Of a DNA stretch of 64,000 nucleotides, positions 10,186 to 19,945 are shown one piece after another. Source of the stretch: Aureococcus anophagefferens (Eukaryota; Sar; Pelagophyceae; Pelagomonadales; Pelagomonadaceae); assembly GCF_000186865.1 (NCBI RefSeq), contig NW_008705570.1, positions 999,350 to 1,063,349 of the forward strand, written 5' to 3'. The notes below the pieces were generated by a model, which saw only the letters and a list, made by a program, of their open reading frames with translations, did not search any database and was not told where the DNA came from. The position numbers and the translations under genes are program-made. Each line of letters opens with the position of its first letter. Positions within the stretch are counted from its first letter, which is position 1.

Positions 10186-10905
10186 ATGGAGGACGACGCC
10201 TCTTCGACCCTGCGGTCCATCTTCACGTCGGCGACGCTGCCCCCGAAAGCGTTCCTCGCCGTGCGCGTCTTCGCCCTCGGCTGGCTGTTGGGCTGCGGCT
10301 TCGCGCTGGACTGGTTCCCCTGGTCCATGCGGCGGCCGCCGGTGGTCTTCCTGACGAACTGGGGCTTCTTCGTGTCGACGGTCCACTTCATCATTTCCTG
10401 CGTCGGCCTCGTTTTCGCGCTCCGGCGGACCAAGGACGAGGAGGACTACCCGCGGGCGAAAGCGCTCGCGCGCGCCGTCTTCGCGACCGCGATCGTCGTC
10501 GAGCCGCTGATCGTGCTGGGCTTCTGGACCCTGGTCTACAGCGAGGAGGGCTCCTACTGCTCCTTCTCTTGCCTCACGATGCACGGCCTGTGCTTCTGCC
10601 TGTTGTGCGTCGACGCCGCGCTGAACCGGCTCACGATCGACTTCAAGCCGCACTATTTCGTCTCCCTGGGCTACGCGGCGCTCTGGACGGTGTCGCAGAT
10701 CGCCTGGGTCTACACGGGCCACGCGCCGGACTATCAGATGGTGACCTTCCGCGACGCGCAGACGGCCGTGATCGTCCCGGGCTGCGCCGTCGTCCTCTCC
10801 GCCGCGGTCTTCGCCGCGCGCGCGCTGCTCCGCTGCCGCGACCGGCGCGTCGCGCGCCGCGAGGACGACGCCTACGGCCGCCTCGCGCCGGGGCCGGACG
10901 TGTAA
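10186..10905 (+). CDS. Polytopic membrane protein, Rolling-stone/FAR-17a-like
   Basis: About 239 aa with six or so hydrophobic helices. A VFLTNWGFF segment in the first third and HGLCFCLLCVDAALNRL with FKPHYFVSLGYA further on resemble the TNW...H pattern of Rolling-stone/AIG1/FAR-17a-like membrane proteins. The function is not known. The start is uncertain: Met codons at 10039, 10054 and 10135 are in the same frame, but 10186 is the last one before the membrane region and avoids a low-complexity Ser/Cys leader. It diverges from the metalloprotease (start 9992), so the ~190 bp between them probably hold a shared bidirectional promoter. Confidence 0.55.
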   Translation: MEDDASSTLRSIFTSATLPPKAFLAVRVFALGWLLGCGFALDWFPWSMRRPPVVFLTNWGFFVSTVHFIISCVGLVFALRRTKDEEDYPRAKALARAVFATAIVVEPLIVLGFWTLVYSEEGSYCSFSCLTMHGLCFCLLCVDAALNRLTIDFKPHYFVSLGYAALWTVSQIAWVYTGHAPDYQMVTFRDAQTAVIVPGCAVVLSAAVFAARALLRCRDRRVARREDDAYGRLAPGPDV

Positions 10906-11046
10906 CGCGTGGGGCGACCGGCGGCGCGGGGGGAGGCATCGGCGGACGCGTCGACGAGGACTTGGACGAGGCTTGGAGCCGCGCTCAGCGCTCGCGCTCG
11001 TGCGGCGCCGAGGCGAGCCAAATCCGCCAGGTTGAGGCCGAGAAGC

Positions 11047-12843
11047 ATGGGACGCACCCTCGTCCTAGTTGCTGTGGCGGCCCTCGCGGGCGCGCTGCGC
11101 GCCCCCGCGGGGCTCCGCGCGGCGCCGCGTATGGGAATGTTGTCGCCGTCGCCGGCGGCCGTCGCGAAGAAGGTCGCGACGACGAGTTACGACTACATCA
11201 TCGCGGGCGGCGGGACGGCGGGGTGCGTGCTCGCGAACCGCCTCAGCGAGGACCCGAGCAAGAAGGTGCTCGTGCTCGAGGCCGGCGACCGGGGCCCGAA
11301 CTCGCCGCTCGTGAAGATCCCCGTGGCCATCCTCAAGCTCTTCAAGTCCGCGTACGATTGGAACTTCGCGACGAGGCCGTCCGAGGCCGTCGCGGACCGG
11401 AGCCTCTACGTCTGCCGGGGCAAGGGCCTGGGCGGCAGCTCCCTGACGAACGTCATGCTCTACAACCGGGGCTCGGCCAACGACTACGACGCGTGGGCGG
11501 CCGCGTGCGGCGACGACTCGTGGGGGGCGGAAGAGATGCTCGGCTACTTCAAGAAGGCCGAGGACTGCCTCGTGCCGGCGCACCGAGCGAACCACTACCA
11601 CGGCGTCGGCGGGCCCTACGCGTCGAGCCACGTGCCCTACACGAACGAGATGTCGACGGCGTTCGTCGAGGCCGCCGTCGAGGACGGCGGCGTGCGCAAC
11701 GGCGACTTCAACGACTGGTCCACGTCCCAGGTCGGCTTCGGCCGCTTCGCCGTGAGCCAGCGCAAGGGGGCAAGGGTGGACGCGGCGACGGCCTACCTCC
11801 CGCGGAAGGTCCGGCGGCGCGCGAACTTGGACGTGGTCCGCGGCGCGGCGCTCTCCGGCGTCACGTGGAACGCGAACAAGGCCACGGGCGTCGAGTTCGC
11901 CTTCGGCGGCGTCTCGGGCATCGCCTGCGGCGGCGAGGTGATCCTCTCCGGCGGCGCGGTCCACTCGCCGCAGATGCTCATGCTCTCCGGCGTCGGCGCG
12001 AAAGCGCAGCTCGAGGAGTTCGGCATCCCCGTCGTCGCGGACCGGCCGGGCGTGGGCAAGAATTTGCAGGACCACCCGGCCTGCCTCGTGTCCTGGCGCG
12101 GGTCGGCCAAGGCCCAGGGCAAGAGCCACTCGACGCAGCTCCGGATCCCCGGGACGACGAAGACCTCGCCCAAGGCGCTCCTCCAGTGGCTCTTCCTCGG
12201 CCGGGGCCCCTTGGCCTCGCCGGGCTGCGACCACGGCGGCTTCGCCAAGGTCGGCGCCGGCGACGGCGACTGCGACGTCCAGTTCCGGTTCCTCGCGACG
12301 AAGTCGATCACGCCCGACGGCATGTCTACCATCTCCGACTCCTACGAGGCCGCCGTGGACCACCCCGACGGCTTGACGATCCAGACCATCGTCGCCCGGC
12401 CCAAGAGCCGCGCGGGCGAGGTGAAACTCGCGTCCCGGGACCCGGCGGCGAAGCCCGTCATCGAGAACGCGTACCTCTCCGACGAGGCCGACGTCATGAC
12501 CATGGTCAAGGCGCTCCAGAAGGCGCGGTCCATCGCGAGCCGGGCGCCGTTGAGCGCCTACGCGGGACACGAGGAGTTCCCGGGGGAGGACGTCGCGGAC
12601 GAGCGCCAACTGGCGGCCTACGTGCGGAACACCGCTCATACCGCGAACGCGGTCGTCGGGACCTGCAAGATGGGCGAGTCCAGCGACGCCCTCGCCGTCG
12701 TCGACAACCACCTCAAGGTCATCGGCGTCTCGAACCTGCGGGTGGTGGACGCGTCGGTGATGCCGACGCTGCCGGGCGGCCAGACGGCCGCGTCGACCGT
12801 CGCGCTCGCGGAGAAGGCCGCGGACCTCATCAAGGGGGGCTGA
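11047..12843 (+). CDS. FAP: GMC oxidoreductase; candidate fatty acid photodecarboxylase
   Basis: Single exon, 598 aa. The N-terminus (MGRTLVLVAVAALAGALRAP) looks like a signal peptide followed by an Ala/Arg transit segment, suggesting plastid import. The FAD-binding start is YDYIIAGGGTAGCVLANRL (~50) and RGKGLGGSSLTN (~124) is the second GMC signature. Near the C-terminus, NTAHTANAVVGTCKMG and RVVDASVMPTLPGGQT are the substrate-end motifs. Fatty acid photodecarboxylases need a specific Cys and Arg about 19-20 residues apart (C432/R451 in the Chlorella enzyme). Here Cys394 in SPGCDHGGF and Arg414 in VQFRF occupy the equivalent places. That points to light-driven conversion of fatty acids to alkanes/alkenes. 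A generic choline-dehydrogenase-like GMC enzyme is the alternative. The start at 11047 gives the targeting leader. Confidence 0.75.
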   Translation: MGRTLVLVAVAALAGALRAPAGLRAAPRMGMLSPSPAAVAKKVATTSYDYIIAGGGTAGCVLANRLSEDPSKKVLVLEAGDRGPNSPLVKIPVAILKLFKSAYDWNFATRPSEAVADRSLYVCRGKGLGGSSLTNVMLYNRGSANDYDAWAAACGDDSWGAEEMLGYFKKAEDCLVPAHRANHYHGVGGPYASSHVPYTNEMSTAFVEAAVEDGGVRNGDFNDWSTSQVGFGRFAVSQRKGARVDAATAYLPRKVRRRANLDVVRGAALSGVTWNANKATGVEFAFGGVSGIACGGEVILSGGAVHSPQMLMLSGVGAKAQLEEFGIPVVADRPGVGKNLQDHPACLVSWRGSAKAQGKSHSTQLRIPGTTKTSPKALLQWLFLGRGPLASPGCDHGGFAKVGAGDGDCDVQFRFLATKSITPDGMSTISDSYEAAVDHPDGLTIQTIVARPKSRAGEVKLASRDPAAKPVIENAYLSDEADVMTMVKALQKARSIASRAPLSAYAGHEEFPGEDVADERQLAAYVRNTAHTANAVVGTCKMGESSDALAVVDNHLKVIGVSNLRVVDASVMPTLPGGQTAASTVALAEKAADLIKGG

Positions 12844-12979
12844 CCCGGCGACCAGGGGGGAGCGGGCAAAACCCGCCGTCTCGTAAGGGGTGCCATGGAG
12901 GTTGGTGTTTGTCTCGCGCGTGCCCTGGAGCGGCTCGTTTCCTGCAAGGTGAAGTCTGACTCTGCTTGACCCTGGCACG

Positions 12980-13834
12980 ATGGTCGCCATGTCATCGCTG
13001 CTGCTGCTCGCTGTAAGCGCCAACGCGCTGTCGGCGACGCCGCCACGTACGCCGTGCGCAACCGCGCTGTGGGCGACGCCGCCGAGCACGCCGCCGCCGG
13101 GCGCGGACGTCGTGGGCACGGCGCCGTCGGAGCCGCGGCCCTTCCTGCGGCTCCTCGACGGCGTGAGCAGCCGCGCGGACATGCTGCCGGCGGGCATGGT
13201 GAGCGACTGGCCGACCTGGGTCCTCGACGGCGACGGCTTCGCCAAGGTGCCCGACGGCGTCGACGACGCCGAAAGGGCGGAGGGCTGGGTGAACCCGAGC
13301 AGCTGCGACGACCTGTGGCTCGCGCCGGACCTCCCGCCGCCGGCCGCGCGGCTCTGCCTGGGCGTCCACGTGCGCGGCGGCACGCTCCGCCACGTCATGC
13401 CCGCCGTGGACCTCGCCGTCGACGCGGGCGGCGCATCGTGGCGGAACCGGGGCATGCGGACGCTACCGCGCGCGCACACGTGGCTCGGGGTGGGGGCGAA
13501 CTTGCCGAGCGAGCTCCGCGTCTGGCACGGCGACGCGTCCTACGACTGCGGGCCGGCGCTCGCGCGCGTCGTCGAGGCGCTCGCCGACGACCCGCCGGAC
13601 GCGCTCGGCGCCGGGTCGCACGTCGTGCACGTCGTGGTGGAAGGCGCGCCGCCGCTGGATGAGCCAGAAGCCGGGGACACGCTCACCGTCGCGCTCGCCG
13701 ACGCGCTCTACGACCCGGCCGACGTCGCGGAGGTCGACAAGGCGGGAATGCTTGAGGTGCTCGTCTTGGAGACGGGCGCCGGCGGCGAGTCCGAGTACCT
13801 CCCCGCGGCCTACAAGCCGCTCTACGGGCGATAA
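12980..13834 (+). CDS. Hypothetical protein, probably plastid or secretory targeted
   Basis: 284 aa with no family I recognise. The first 17 residues (MVAMSSLLLLAVSANAL) are a good signal peptide and are followed by a Pro/Thr/Ala-rich stretch, as in stramenopile plastid leaders. The rest is a globular-looking acidic domain with HVVHVVVEGAPP and a C-terminal YLPAAYKPLYGR tail. GC-rich third positions throughout support coding. It lies 136 bp after the photodecarboxylase candidate on the same strand and converges on the antenna gene. A second Met at 12989 could also be the start. Confidence 0.55.
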   Translation: MVAMSSLLLLAVSANALSATPPRTPCATALWATPPSTPPPGADVVGTAPSEPRPFLRLLDGVSSRADMLPAGMVSDWPTWVLDGDGFAKVPDGVDDAERAEGWVNPSSCDDLWLAPDLPPPAARLCLGVHVRGGTLRHVMPAVDLAVDAGGASWRNRGMRTLPRAHTWLGVGANLPSELRVWHGDASYDCGPALARVVEALADDPPDALGAGSHVVHVVVEGAPPLDEPEAGDTLTVALADALYDPADVAEVDKAGMLEVLVLETGAGGESEYLPAAYKPLYGR

Positions 13835-13946
13835 AGGTACCGTACTAGGAACTCGGGCCGGGTCGCGACATCGAGTTGTTTTTTTATGTGCGGGGGTCGC
13901 GCAGCCGTCCCCGCCCGGGAGCGCAGCGACGCACATCCGCGCGCGC

Positions 13947-14705
13947 CTAGGCGCCGATGTGGAAGTTGGCGGCGAAGGGCGCCATGTAGTCGCCGTCGTA
14001 GTGGGGGATGCCGAGGCCCGTGAGGACGGGCACGGAGCCGGACACCTTGGACTCGGCGAGGAAGCCGAAGATGCCGAGCATGGCCGCGCGGCCGTTGTTG
14101 ATCTCGACGAGGAGGCCGCGGGCCTTGGCCTCGGGCGACCGGTTCTTCGAGAACCCGAAGGGGTCGTAGAGGTCGAAGGGCACGGGGTGGGGGAAGCCGC
14201 GGCCCTCCTTGTAGGCCTCGGCGAAGGACGGGAACTTGCCCGGCTGGCCGCCCTTCATGTAGTGCGGCGGCACGGATTCCGCGAAGAGCTCCATGATGCC
14301 GACGAAGAGGATGATCTGCCACTTGGACGCGGCGGGGAGCGCGTCCCACTGCTCGGCCGGGCTGCCCGTGGGCCAGTCCGCGCCGCCGAGGGTCATCTTC
14401 GTGCCCCAGTGGTAGCCGTTGGCCTGCACGCAGTAGCCGACGAACGCGGCCATCGCGACGCGGCCGTGCTTGATCTCCGCCTGCCGCCACCAGGCGATGG
14501 CGCCCGCGTTGTCGAAGCCGTAGAACGCGCCGTCGACCGTGTCCGCGACGTTGAGCGGGTCCCAGTAGCCGACGATGGGGTTGAGGTTCGTCGCGAGCGC
14601 TTCGAGGTCCGCCTTGGTCTCGGACACGCGCGTCGCCGCGCGCGGCGCGACGGGCGCGACGTAGGCGGTGACGCTGCTGGCGGCGAGGGCGAGGATGAGC
14701 TTCAT
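13947..14705 (-). CDS. Fucoxanthin chlorophyll a/c-binding light-harvesting protein
   Basis: 252 aa. The N-terminus (MKLILALAASSVTAYVAPVA) is a signal peptide with an AY/VAP cleavage region like the ASAFAP-type plastid leader. The mature part has the three-helix LHC plan. Helix 1 carries AEIKHGRVAMAAF and helix 3 carries EINNGRAAMLGIFGF, whose Glu/His/Asn and Arg residues bind chlorophyll and form the inter-helix ion pairs. The middle helix is around WQIILFVGIMELF. It acts in the thylakoid membrane as photosystem antenna. The stop at 13947 follows NFHIGA. It diverges from the LRRC40-like gene across ~350 bp. Confidence 0.93.
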   Translation of the reverse strand: MKLILALAASSVTAYVAPVAPRAATRVSETKADLEALATNLNPIVGYWDPLNVADTVDGAFYGFDNAGAIAWWRQAEIKHGRVAMAAFVGYCVQANGYHWGTKMTLGGADWPTGSPAEQWDALPAASKWQIILFVGIMELFAESVPPHYMKGGQPGKFPSFAEAYKEGRGFPHPVPFDLYDPFGFSKNRSPEAKARGLLVEINNGRAAMLGIFGFLAESKVSGSVPVLTGLGIPHYDGDYMAPFAANFHIGA

Positions 14706-15053
14706 GATGTACCTGGGAGGTTGTTGCGTGAGCGTTACTGCGCGCGCACGCATTGGATCGCGCGATGGCGGGATTTTGGAGCGCGTCGTCCCGGGCGCGA
14801 ACCACGGGACGCGACGACGCTTCAGCGCCCGGCGTCGACTTTGCCGTCGATGGCTGGGCGTGTTGCGACGGGTGGGAGGGAAGCCGGCGCTGTCGGGGCC
14901 ACAGCGACCGGCGAAAGACGAGGCCACCCTCTCACCTCGAAGTTGGCTGCGGCTGATGATCGCGTGCAAAACTGGAGGAGAGAGAGAGAGAGAGGTCAAA
15001 TCCGCGGCAGTATCACCGCTGCCCCGCTTGCGCTGCCCGCCGCGGTTGTCGCA
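14706..15053. promoter_or_regulatory. Divergent intergenic region with short GA repeat
   Basis: The 348 bp between the antenna gene (minus) and the LRRC40-like gene (plus) must hold both promoters. A GA dinucleotide run of about 20 bp lies near 14972-14994. No TATA box or other specific element could be assigned with confidence. Confidence 0.4.
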
Positions 15054-18000
15054 ATGGCAAGGCGGCAGGCCAACCCCGTCTTCCAGCAGCATGCCCACCA
15101 GAACACGGATACCAACGTCATGTTCGCGAAGACGTCCCAGTCGCTGGGCGTCGTGCTGCGGCGGGCGCGGGCGTCGGGCTTCCTCGAGCTGAGCGACCGG
15201 CGCCTGCGGGCGCTGCCCGTCGAGGCCTACGCGCCGACGCCCGAGGACCTGGATCCCGACGAGAAGTTCTGGGAGATCGTGGAGCTGCGGAGCCTCGACG
15301 CCACGGGCAACCTCTTCGACGAGCTGCCGGGCGACTGGCGGTCCGTGGGCACGCTGCGCCAGCTGCGCGTGGGCAAGAACCGGCTCTGCGCGCTGCCCGA
15401 GGGCATCTTCGCCGACCTGCCGAATCTGGAGGTGCTCGACTGCGGCGACAACCAGATCCGGCACCTCCCCGGCTTCCAGGGCTGCGGCGCGTCCCTGAAG
15501 ACGCTCCTCGCGCCGCGGAATCGGCTGCAGGCGCTCGACGCGGGCGTCCTCGGTCTCGCGGCGCTGGAGGCGCTGGACGTGGGCGGCAACGTCGACCTCA
15601 AGTGCCTCCCGCGGCTGCCGGAGCGGCTCCAGAAGGTCGACGCGGAGAACTGCGGTTTGACAGTTGTGGACCGGCTCCCGGAGGAGGCTAGGACGCTCTG
15701 CCTGTCCAAGAACCGGCTCTCCGAGGGCGTCGACGTGCGCCACTGCCGCTGGCTCACGTACCTGGACCTGCGGAGCAACGGCATGGCGACCTACGCCATC
15801 CCCGACCTCCCGAACCTGAGCCACGTCTTTCTGGGGCACAACGGTTTGGGCGACGTGGCGCTGGAAAAGCCGTCGGACGCGCTCGCGCACGTCGACCTCG
15901 GCGCGAACCGGCTCCGCCACCTCCCGCCGGCGCTCGGCGCCTGCGGCGGGCTGCAGTCCATCGACGCGTCGAACAACGACCTGGGGGAGGTGCCCGCGGC
16001 GCTGGGCTACCTGCCGAAGCTCCATCGGTTGTCGCTGGAGGGCAACCCGCTGCGGACGCTGCGGCGCGACCTGCTGACGCAGGGCTGCGACCGGCTCAAG
16101 GCCTATCTACGGACCCGGGGCCCGTCGCTGCTCCCCGAGGAGGCGGAGCTCGCGCGGCCGTCGTCGTCGGGCGACGACCGCCTCGATTTGCGTTTTCTCG
16201 CGAACGGCGTCCGCGACCCCGAGTCGCGCGGCGTGCTCGACCTCAAGGGCCGCAAGCTCGAGCGCTGCCCGCTGAGCCGCGACGACGCGCGGACGATCCG
16301 CGACGACCTGGCGGCGGACGACGGCCTCGACGAGTACGTCGCGGACCCGCGGAAACGGGCCTTGGTGGCCAAGGTCCAGGTCGTCGACGCGAGCAACAAC
16401 GACCTCGCGCAGCCGCCCGAGGCCGCGGTGCTCTTGGAGCTGGGGCCCGCGCTGTCGGAGCTCAAGCTCTGCCGCAACAAGCTCTCGGCGCTGCCCCTCG
16501 CGGCGCTCGCGCGCGTGCCCCTGAAGCGGCTGGACTGCCGCGAGAACGCCATCGACCGCGACGAATTCCTGGACGCCGTGTCGCCGCTGGGCGCGCACCT
16601 CACGGAGCTCGACGCGTCGTCGAACCGGCTGCGGGCCGTGCCGCGGTCCGTCTTCGCGTGCGTCGCGCTGCGGAGCCTCCGCCTGCCGCGGAACGCCATC
16701 GCGGGCGACTTGCAAAGAGGCTGGGGCGCGCTCGTGAGCCTGGAGACGCTGGACGTCGCGGACAACCGCCTCACGTCCCTGGGCGACGTCCACGCGGCGC
16801 CGCGGCTCCGGGTGCTGGACAGGGCAGGACAAGAGAGCGAAATTCCCAACTTCAAAGGCTCATATCTCGGCCGATTTCCACTCGTTTCGGCTGACTTTTG
16901 GACGAGCGATCATCTCTTGGAACGGTCTCGACGCGTGAATGCTTTTTCCGGGACGCGCGCGCGCGGAACACTCACGTTGAAGCGACGTTGAATCACCCTT
17001 GTGCTGCCCAGGTGCTGGACCTGGCGAACAATTCGATCCGCAACGTGCCCCCGGAGCTCGGCCTCTGCCCCGAGCTGCGCACGCTCGTGCTCCACGGCAA
17101 CCCGCAGCGGAGCGTCAGGGCCGCGGACCTCCCGCGGGACACGCCCAAGGTCCTCGCGAAGCTCCGCGACCGCCTGCCGGCGAACGTCGGCGACCGCGCG
17201 CCGTCGCCCTTGGAGCCGTCGGGCCGCGGCCGCCGGGGCCAGCCCAAGGACCCCCTCGGCCCGGAGGCGTCGCCGCGCTGGCGCGACGCCTACGACACGC
17301 GGAGCCCGCGGCTCCACGAGGGCCACAGCCCCCGCGCGCTCGTCGACGACAGGCCGCCGGGGTCGCCGCCGGCGCAGCGGAGCCGGCCCGGGTCGTCCGA
17401 CGTCGTCGAGCACGTGCGGCACCCGCGCGTCGCCCGGCTCAAGTGCCCCGTGGGCGAGCCGGACACGCCGCCGCCGCCCTTGGACTCGCCGCCGCCGCCC
17501 TTGGACTCGCCGCCGCCGCCGCTCGACTCGCCGCCGCCGCCGCCGGGGAGCTCCTTCGGGTCGCGGCTCCGGGGCCTCGTGCCGAACCGCGACATGGCCT
17601 GGAGCCCGGACTTCGGCGACGCGCGCGTCGCGCCGGCGGTCTTGAAGTACGGCAGCCCGCGCGGCCGGGATCTGAACGCGCCGCCGAGCCCGCTGGATCT
17701 GGGCGGCGGCGCGCGGGGCGACGTCGTCGTCGGCGCCTGGGAGGGCGAGGCCGACGACGAGACGCAGCCCGTGCTCGGGCGGCCCGTGAACATCTCCACC
17801 GCGAAGCGCGAGTTCCGCGACCGCGCGATGGCCTGGAGCCCGGACCAGGGCAGGACAAGGGTGATTCAACATCGCTTCAACGTGAGTGTTCCGCGCGCGC
17901 GCGTTCTAGAAAAAGCATCCACGCGTCGAGACCGTTCCGAGAGATGATCGCTCGTCCAAAAATCAGCCGAAACGAGTGGAAATCGGCCGAGATCGGAGCC

Positions 18001-18411
18001 TTTGAAGTTGGGAATTTCGCACTCTTGTCCTGCCCAGGCCCGGACCCGCGCGACAAGGCCCAGCGGCCGCCGCGGCGGAACCTGGACCTGGGCCCGTCCG
18101 CGCCCTTCGCCAAGCCCATCCCCCGGGTCTCGCCGCGCCTCGGCGGCTCGGACCACAACCTGGGTCTGGGGGACCCGTCGCCGAACGCCGCGCGCCGCCT
18201 CCGGAAGCCCCTGCCCAAGCCGCGGGCCGCGCGCGACGCCGCGGACCAGGAGGCCCTGCTCGTGCTCCAGTCCAAGGTCAACGACCTCAACTCCATGCTC
18301 CGCCACCAGGACGGCGCGCTGAGCCAGGCGAAGCGCTTCGCTTTGAAGAAGCAGCTCGCGCGCGCGAACGCGGACAAGATCCGCTTCGAGCGCGAGCTCG
18401 CGTCGCGCTAG
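15054..18411 (+). CDS. LRRC40-like leucine-rich repeat protein with disordered C-terminal extension; three exons
   Basis: Exons 15054-16811, 17012-17837 and 18038-18411 join to 985 aa. Residues ~60-620 are leucine-rich repeats (for example LRQLRVGKNRLCALPEGIF and VLDLANNSIRNVPPELG). The segment after the repeats, ending in a KVLAKLRDRLP-like helix, matches the end of LRRC40 proteins, which are about 600 aa. Unlike LRRC40, this protein adds ~350 aa: a Pro-rich stretch with four PPPPLDSP-type units, two copies of a short MAWSPD motif, and a C-terminal coiled coil (~930-985, KVNDLNSMLRHQ...). LRR proteins are protein-binding scaffolds and the partner is unknown. Both introns are introners, in opposite orientation, and the second MAWSPD copy is split by introner 5. 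Confidence 0.82.
16820..17011 (+). mobile_element. Introner element 4 (intron 16812-17011, GT-AG, phase 0)
   Basis: 192 bp, starting CAGGGCAGGACAAGAG and ending CACCCTTGTGCTGCCCAG, with the 8-bp duplication GTGCTGGA at 16812-16819 and 17012-17019 (the match extends to ten bases by chance or because of local sequence). Orientation A. Splicing reads RLR-VLDLANN, restoring a complete leucine-rich repeat. The two inner terminal repeats differ at one base (GACAAG against CACAAG). Confidence 0.93.
17846..18037 (-). mobile_element. Introner element 5 (intron 17838-18037, GC-AG, phase 1), opposite orientation
   Basis: 192 bp with the 8-bp duplication GCCCGGAC at 17838-17845 and 18038-18045. It starts CAGGGCAGGACAAGGG and ends CTTGTCCTGCCCAG. 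The body is the reverse complement of introner 4 (the conserved TTTGAAGTTGGGAATTTC is now near the downstream end), so it is orientation B relative to the transcript. It still splices correctly (W-S-P-D-P-R-D-K across the junction). Confidence 0.93.
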
Positions 18412-18412
18412 G

Positions 18413-18461
18413 CTTACGTGATCTGGAAGCGACGCGGCGAGTCTTACGTGATCTGGAAGCG
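18413..18461. repeat. 19-bp direct repeat over the 3' end of the MMACHC-like gene
   Basis: CTTACGTGATCTGGAAGCG occurs at 18413-18431 and 18443-18461. The second copy encodes the last residues and stop of the minus-strand gene. The first copy lies just beyond the stop, between the two convergent genes. Confidence 0.85.
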
Positions 18462-19277
18462 CAGCGCCTTCGTGAGCGACTTGGACCGGTCCGGGTCGTC
18501 GCCGACGAAGTAGTAGAGGAGCTGGCTGTCCGTGAAGGCGTGGTCCTCGCCGCGCTGCAAGCAGCAGCGCACCTTGTGCCAGTCCTCGTAGTCCGTCGCG
18601 CCCTGCTCCTCGTACTTCTCGAGGTAGCCCTTCGCCTTGTCGAGGTCCTCGTCCGCGAGCGTCGCCGTGCAGGGCCGCGGCCGGTGCTCCGGCCCGTCCA
18701 GATCGAAGACGACGACGGCGCGCAGCGACACCCAGGCGCCGTAGGTCGGGTGGACCGCGAGGCCCGTGAGCGGGTCGATGTCGCACAGGCCCGCGAGGCC
18801 CGCGCACCGCTGAAGCTGGACGCGGTCCTTGTCCGCGTCGAGCGGCCGCGCCACGTAGACGTGCTGCTTCACGTGCGGCGGCGGCTGCGCCCGGTCGAGG
18901 CCCTCGATAATCATCTCCTCGACGAAGGCGTCGAAGGCCGTCAAACCGCACGCGTTGCCCGGCCGGTCGACGAACGCGGATTTCGGATTATAGTGCCGCA
19001 GGAACCGCTGCCAGAAGCCCCGCGTGCCACCAACAACATAAGCCAGCGCGCCCTGCTCCTTGCGCCCGAAGTTCGGGATGGGCGCCATCTTGAGGTGCTC
19101 CTCGGCGATCGCGTCGTTGTACCATTTCGTGCTAAAGGGCGCGCAGAGGTCGAGGCCGACGCGGGCCATCTCCACCGGCAGCGAGTCGGGCCACTTCTTC
19201 ACCTTCATGCTCTGGCGCGCCGCGAGGCGCGCGGAGACGCGCGCGCCCTTCCAGGACCCGCGGTTGGGGCTGCTCAT
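18444..19277 (-). CDS. MMACHC-like cobalamin-processing protein
   Basis: 277 aa, single exon. The segment AVHPTYGAWVSLRAVVVFDL resembles the signature HPxxGxWxxxRxVV of MMACHC (CblC), the cytosolic protein that binds incoming vitamin B12, removes the upper ligand and reduces the cobalt. The flanking AGLAGLCDID segment and the downstream acidic helical tail also fit that family's arrangement. B12-dependent growth is common in marine stramenopiles, so the role is plausible. The start at 19277 (MSSPNRGSW) is the first Met with normal composition, since the upstream frame is Arg-rich. The stop is inside a 19-bp duplicated segment. Assignment is by motif only and a distant flavin-reductase-like relative is possible. 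Confidence 0.55.
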   Translation of the reverse strand: MSSPNRGSWKGARVSARLAARQSMKVKKWPDSLPVEMARVGLDLCAPFSTKWYNDAIAEEHLKMAPIPNFGRKEQGALAYVVGGTRGFWQRFLRHYNPKSAFVDRPGNACGLTAFDAFVEEMIIEGLDRAQPPPHVKQHVYVARPLDADKDRVQLQRCAGLAGLCDIDPLTGLAVHPTYGAWVSLRAVVVFDLDGPEHRPRPCTATLADEDLDKAKGYLEKYEEQGATDYEDWHKVRCCLQRGEDHAFTDSQLLYYFVGDDPDRSKSLTKALRFQIT

Positions 19278-19615
19278 CGTTCTTCCACCTCGTAGCGCTA
19301 GCGCCGTCGTTGCTCGGGAAGTTGAAGTATCTGGGCGAGGTGTTGAAGCGGCTCGTCGCCTCGCGCCGCCACGAGTCCGCCCGCCCACGCGCACGGGGCA
19401 ACGTGTCTGGCTCGCGCGGCGCCGCCACGTGCGTCGATTCTGTCCGCCCGCGACGCCGGTGACATCCTGCCTCGCGGGGCGCGACTCGGATCACTTCTCG
19501 GGTCCCAGCCCGGCCGCCGGGCGCCCGCAACTCCGAGAACCGAAACCCCCCAGGCACACACGTATAAGTCGAGATGGTCGAGTTTAGCACGGCGGGCTTC
19601 GAGGCGGCGCGCTGC
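19278..19615. other. Intergenic, no gene seen
   Basis: About 340 bp between the MMACHC-like start and the eS25 stop, both on the minus strand. It must include the eS25 3' end and the MMACHC-like promoter. I see no repeat or RNA gene. Confidence 0.5.
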
Positions 19616-19945
19616 CTAGTCGGAGCCGACGTCGCGCGTGAAGATCCACTGCGTGTGGTGGTAGGAGACCTGCTTGATGAGGCCCTTCTCCTGGAGCTCC
19701 TTGATGGCCGCGCGCGCGAGGGCGCCGTTGACCTTGAGGCGCTCGACGAGGGCGCTGGGCGTGATGAGCTTCATCTTCGGGATCTCGGCGAGGAGGCGCG
19801 CGTACGTGTCCTCGTCGAAGAGGACCTTGTTTGCCATCTTCTCGCGGACCTTGCCCTTGGACCACTTCTTCTTCTTCGACTTGCCGCCGGCCATGGCCGC
19901 GGCCATCTTGGCCTCCTTACTCTTCTGCTGCACCTTGGGCGGCAT
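19616..19945 (-). CDS. RPS25: 40S ribosomal protein eS25
   Basis: 109 aa, the usual family length. It begins [21 protein letters not shown], has the basic [15 protein letters not shown] segment and the winged-helix core ([37 protein letters not shown]), and ends near [16 protein letters not shown]. It is a component of the small ribosomal subunit head in the cytosol. It is intronless here. The start at 19945 is the canonical MPPK. Confidence 0.97.
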   Translation of the reverse strand: MPPKVQQKSKEAKMAAAMAGGKSKKKKWSKGKVREKMANKVLFDEDTYARLLAEIPKMKLITPSALVERLKVNGALARAAIKELQEKGLIKQVSYHHTQWIFTRDVGSD

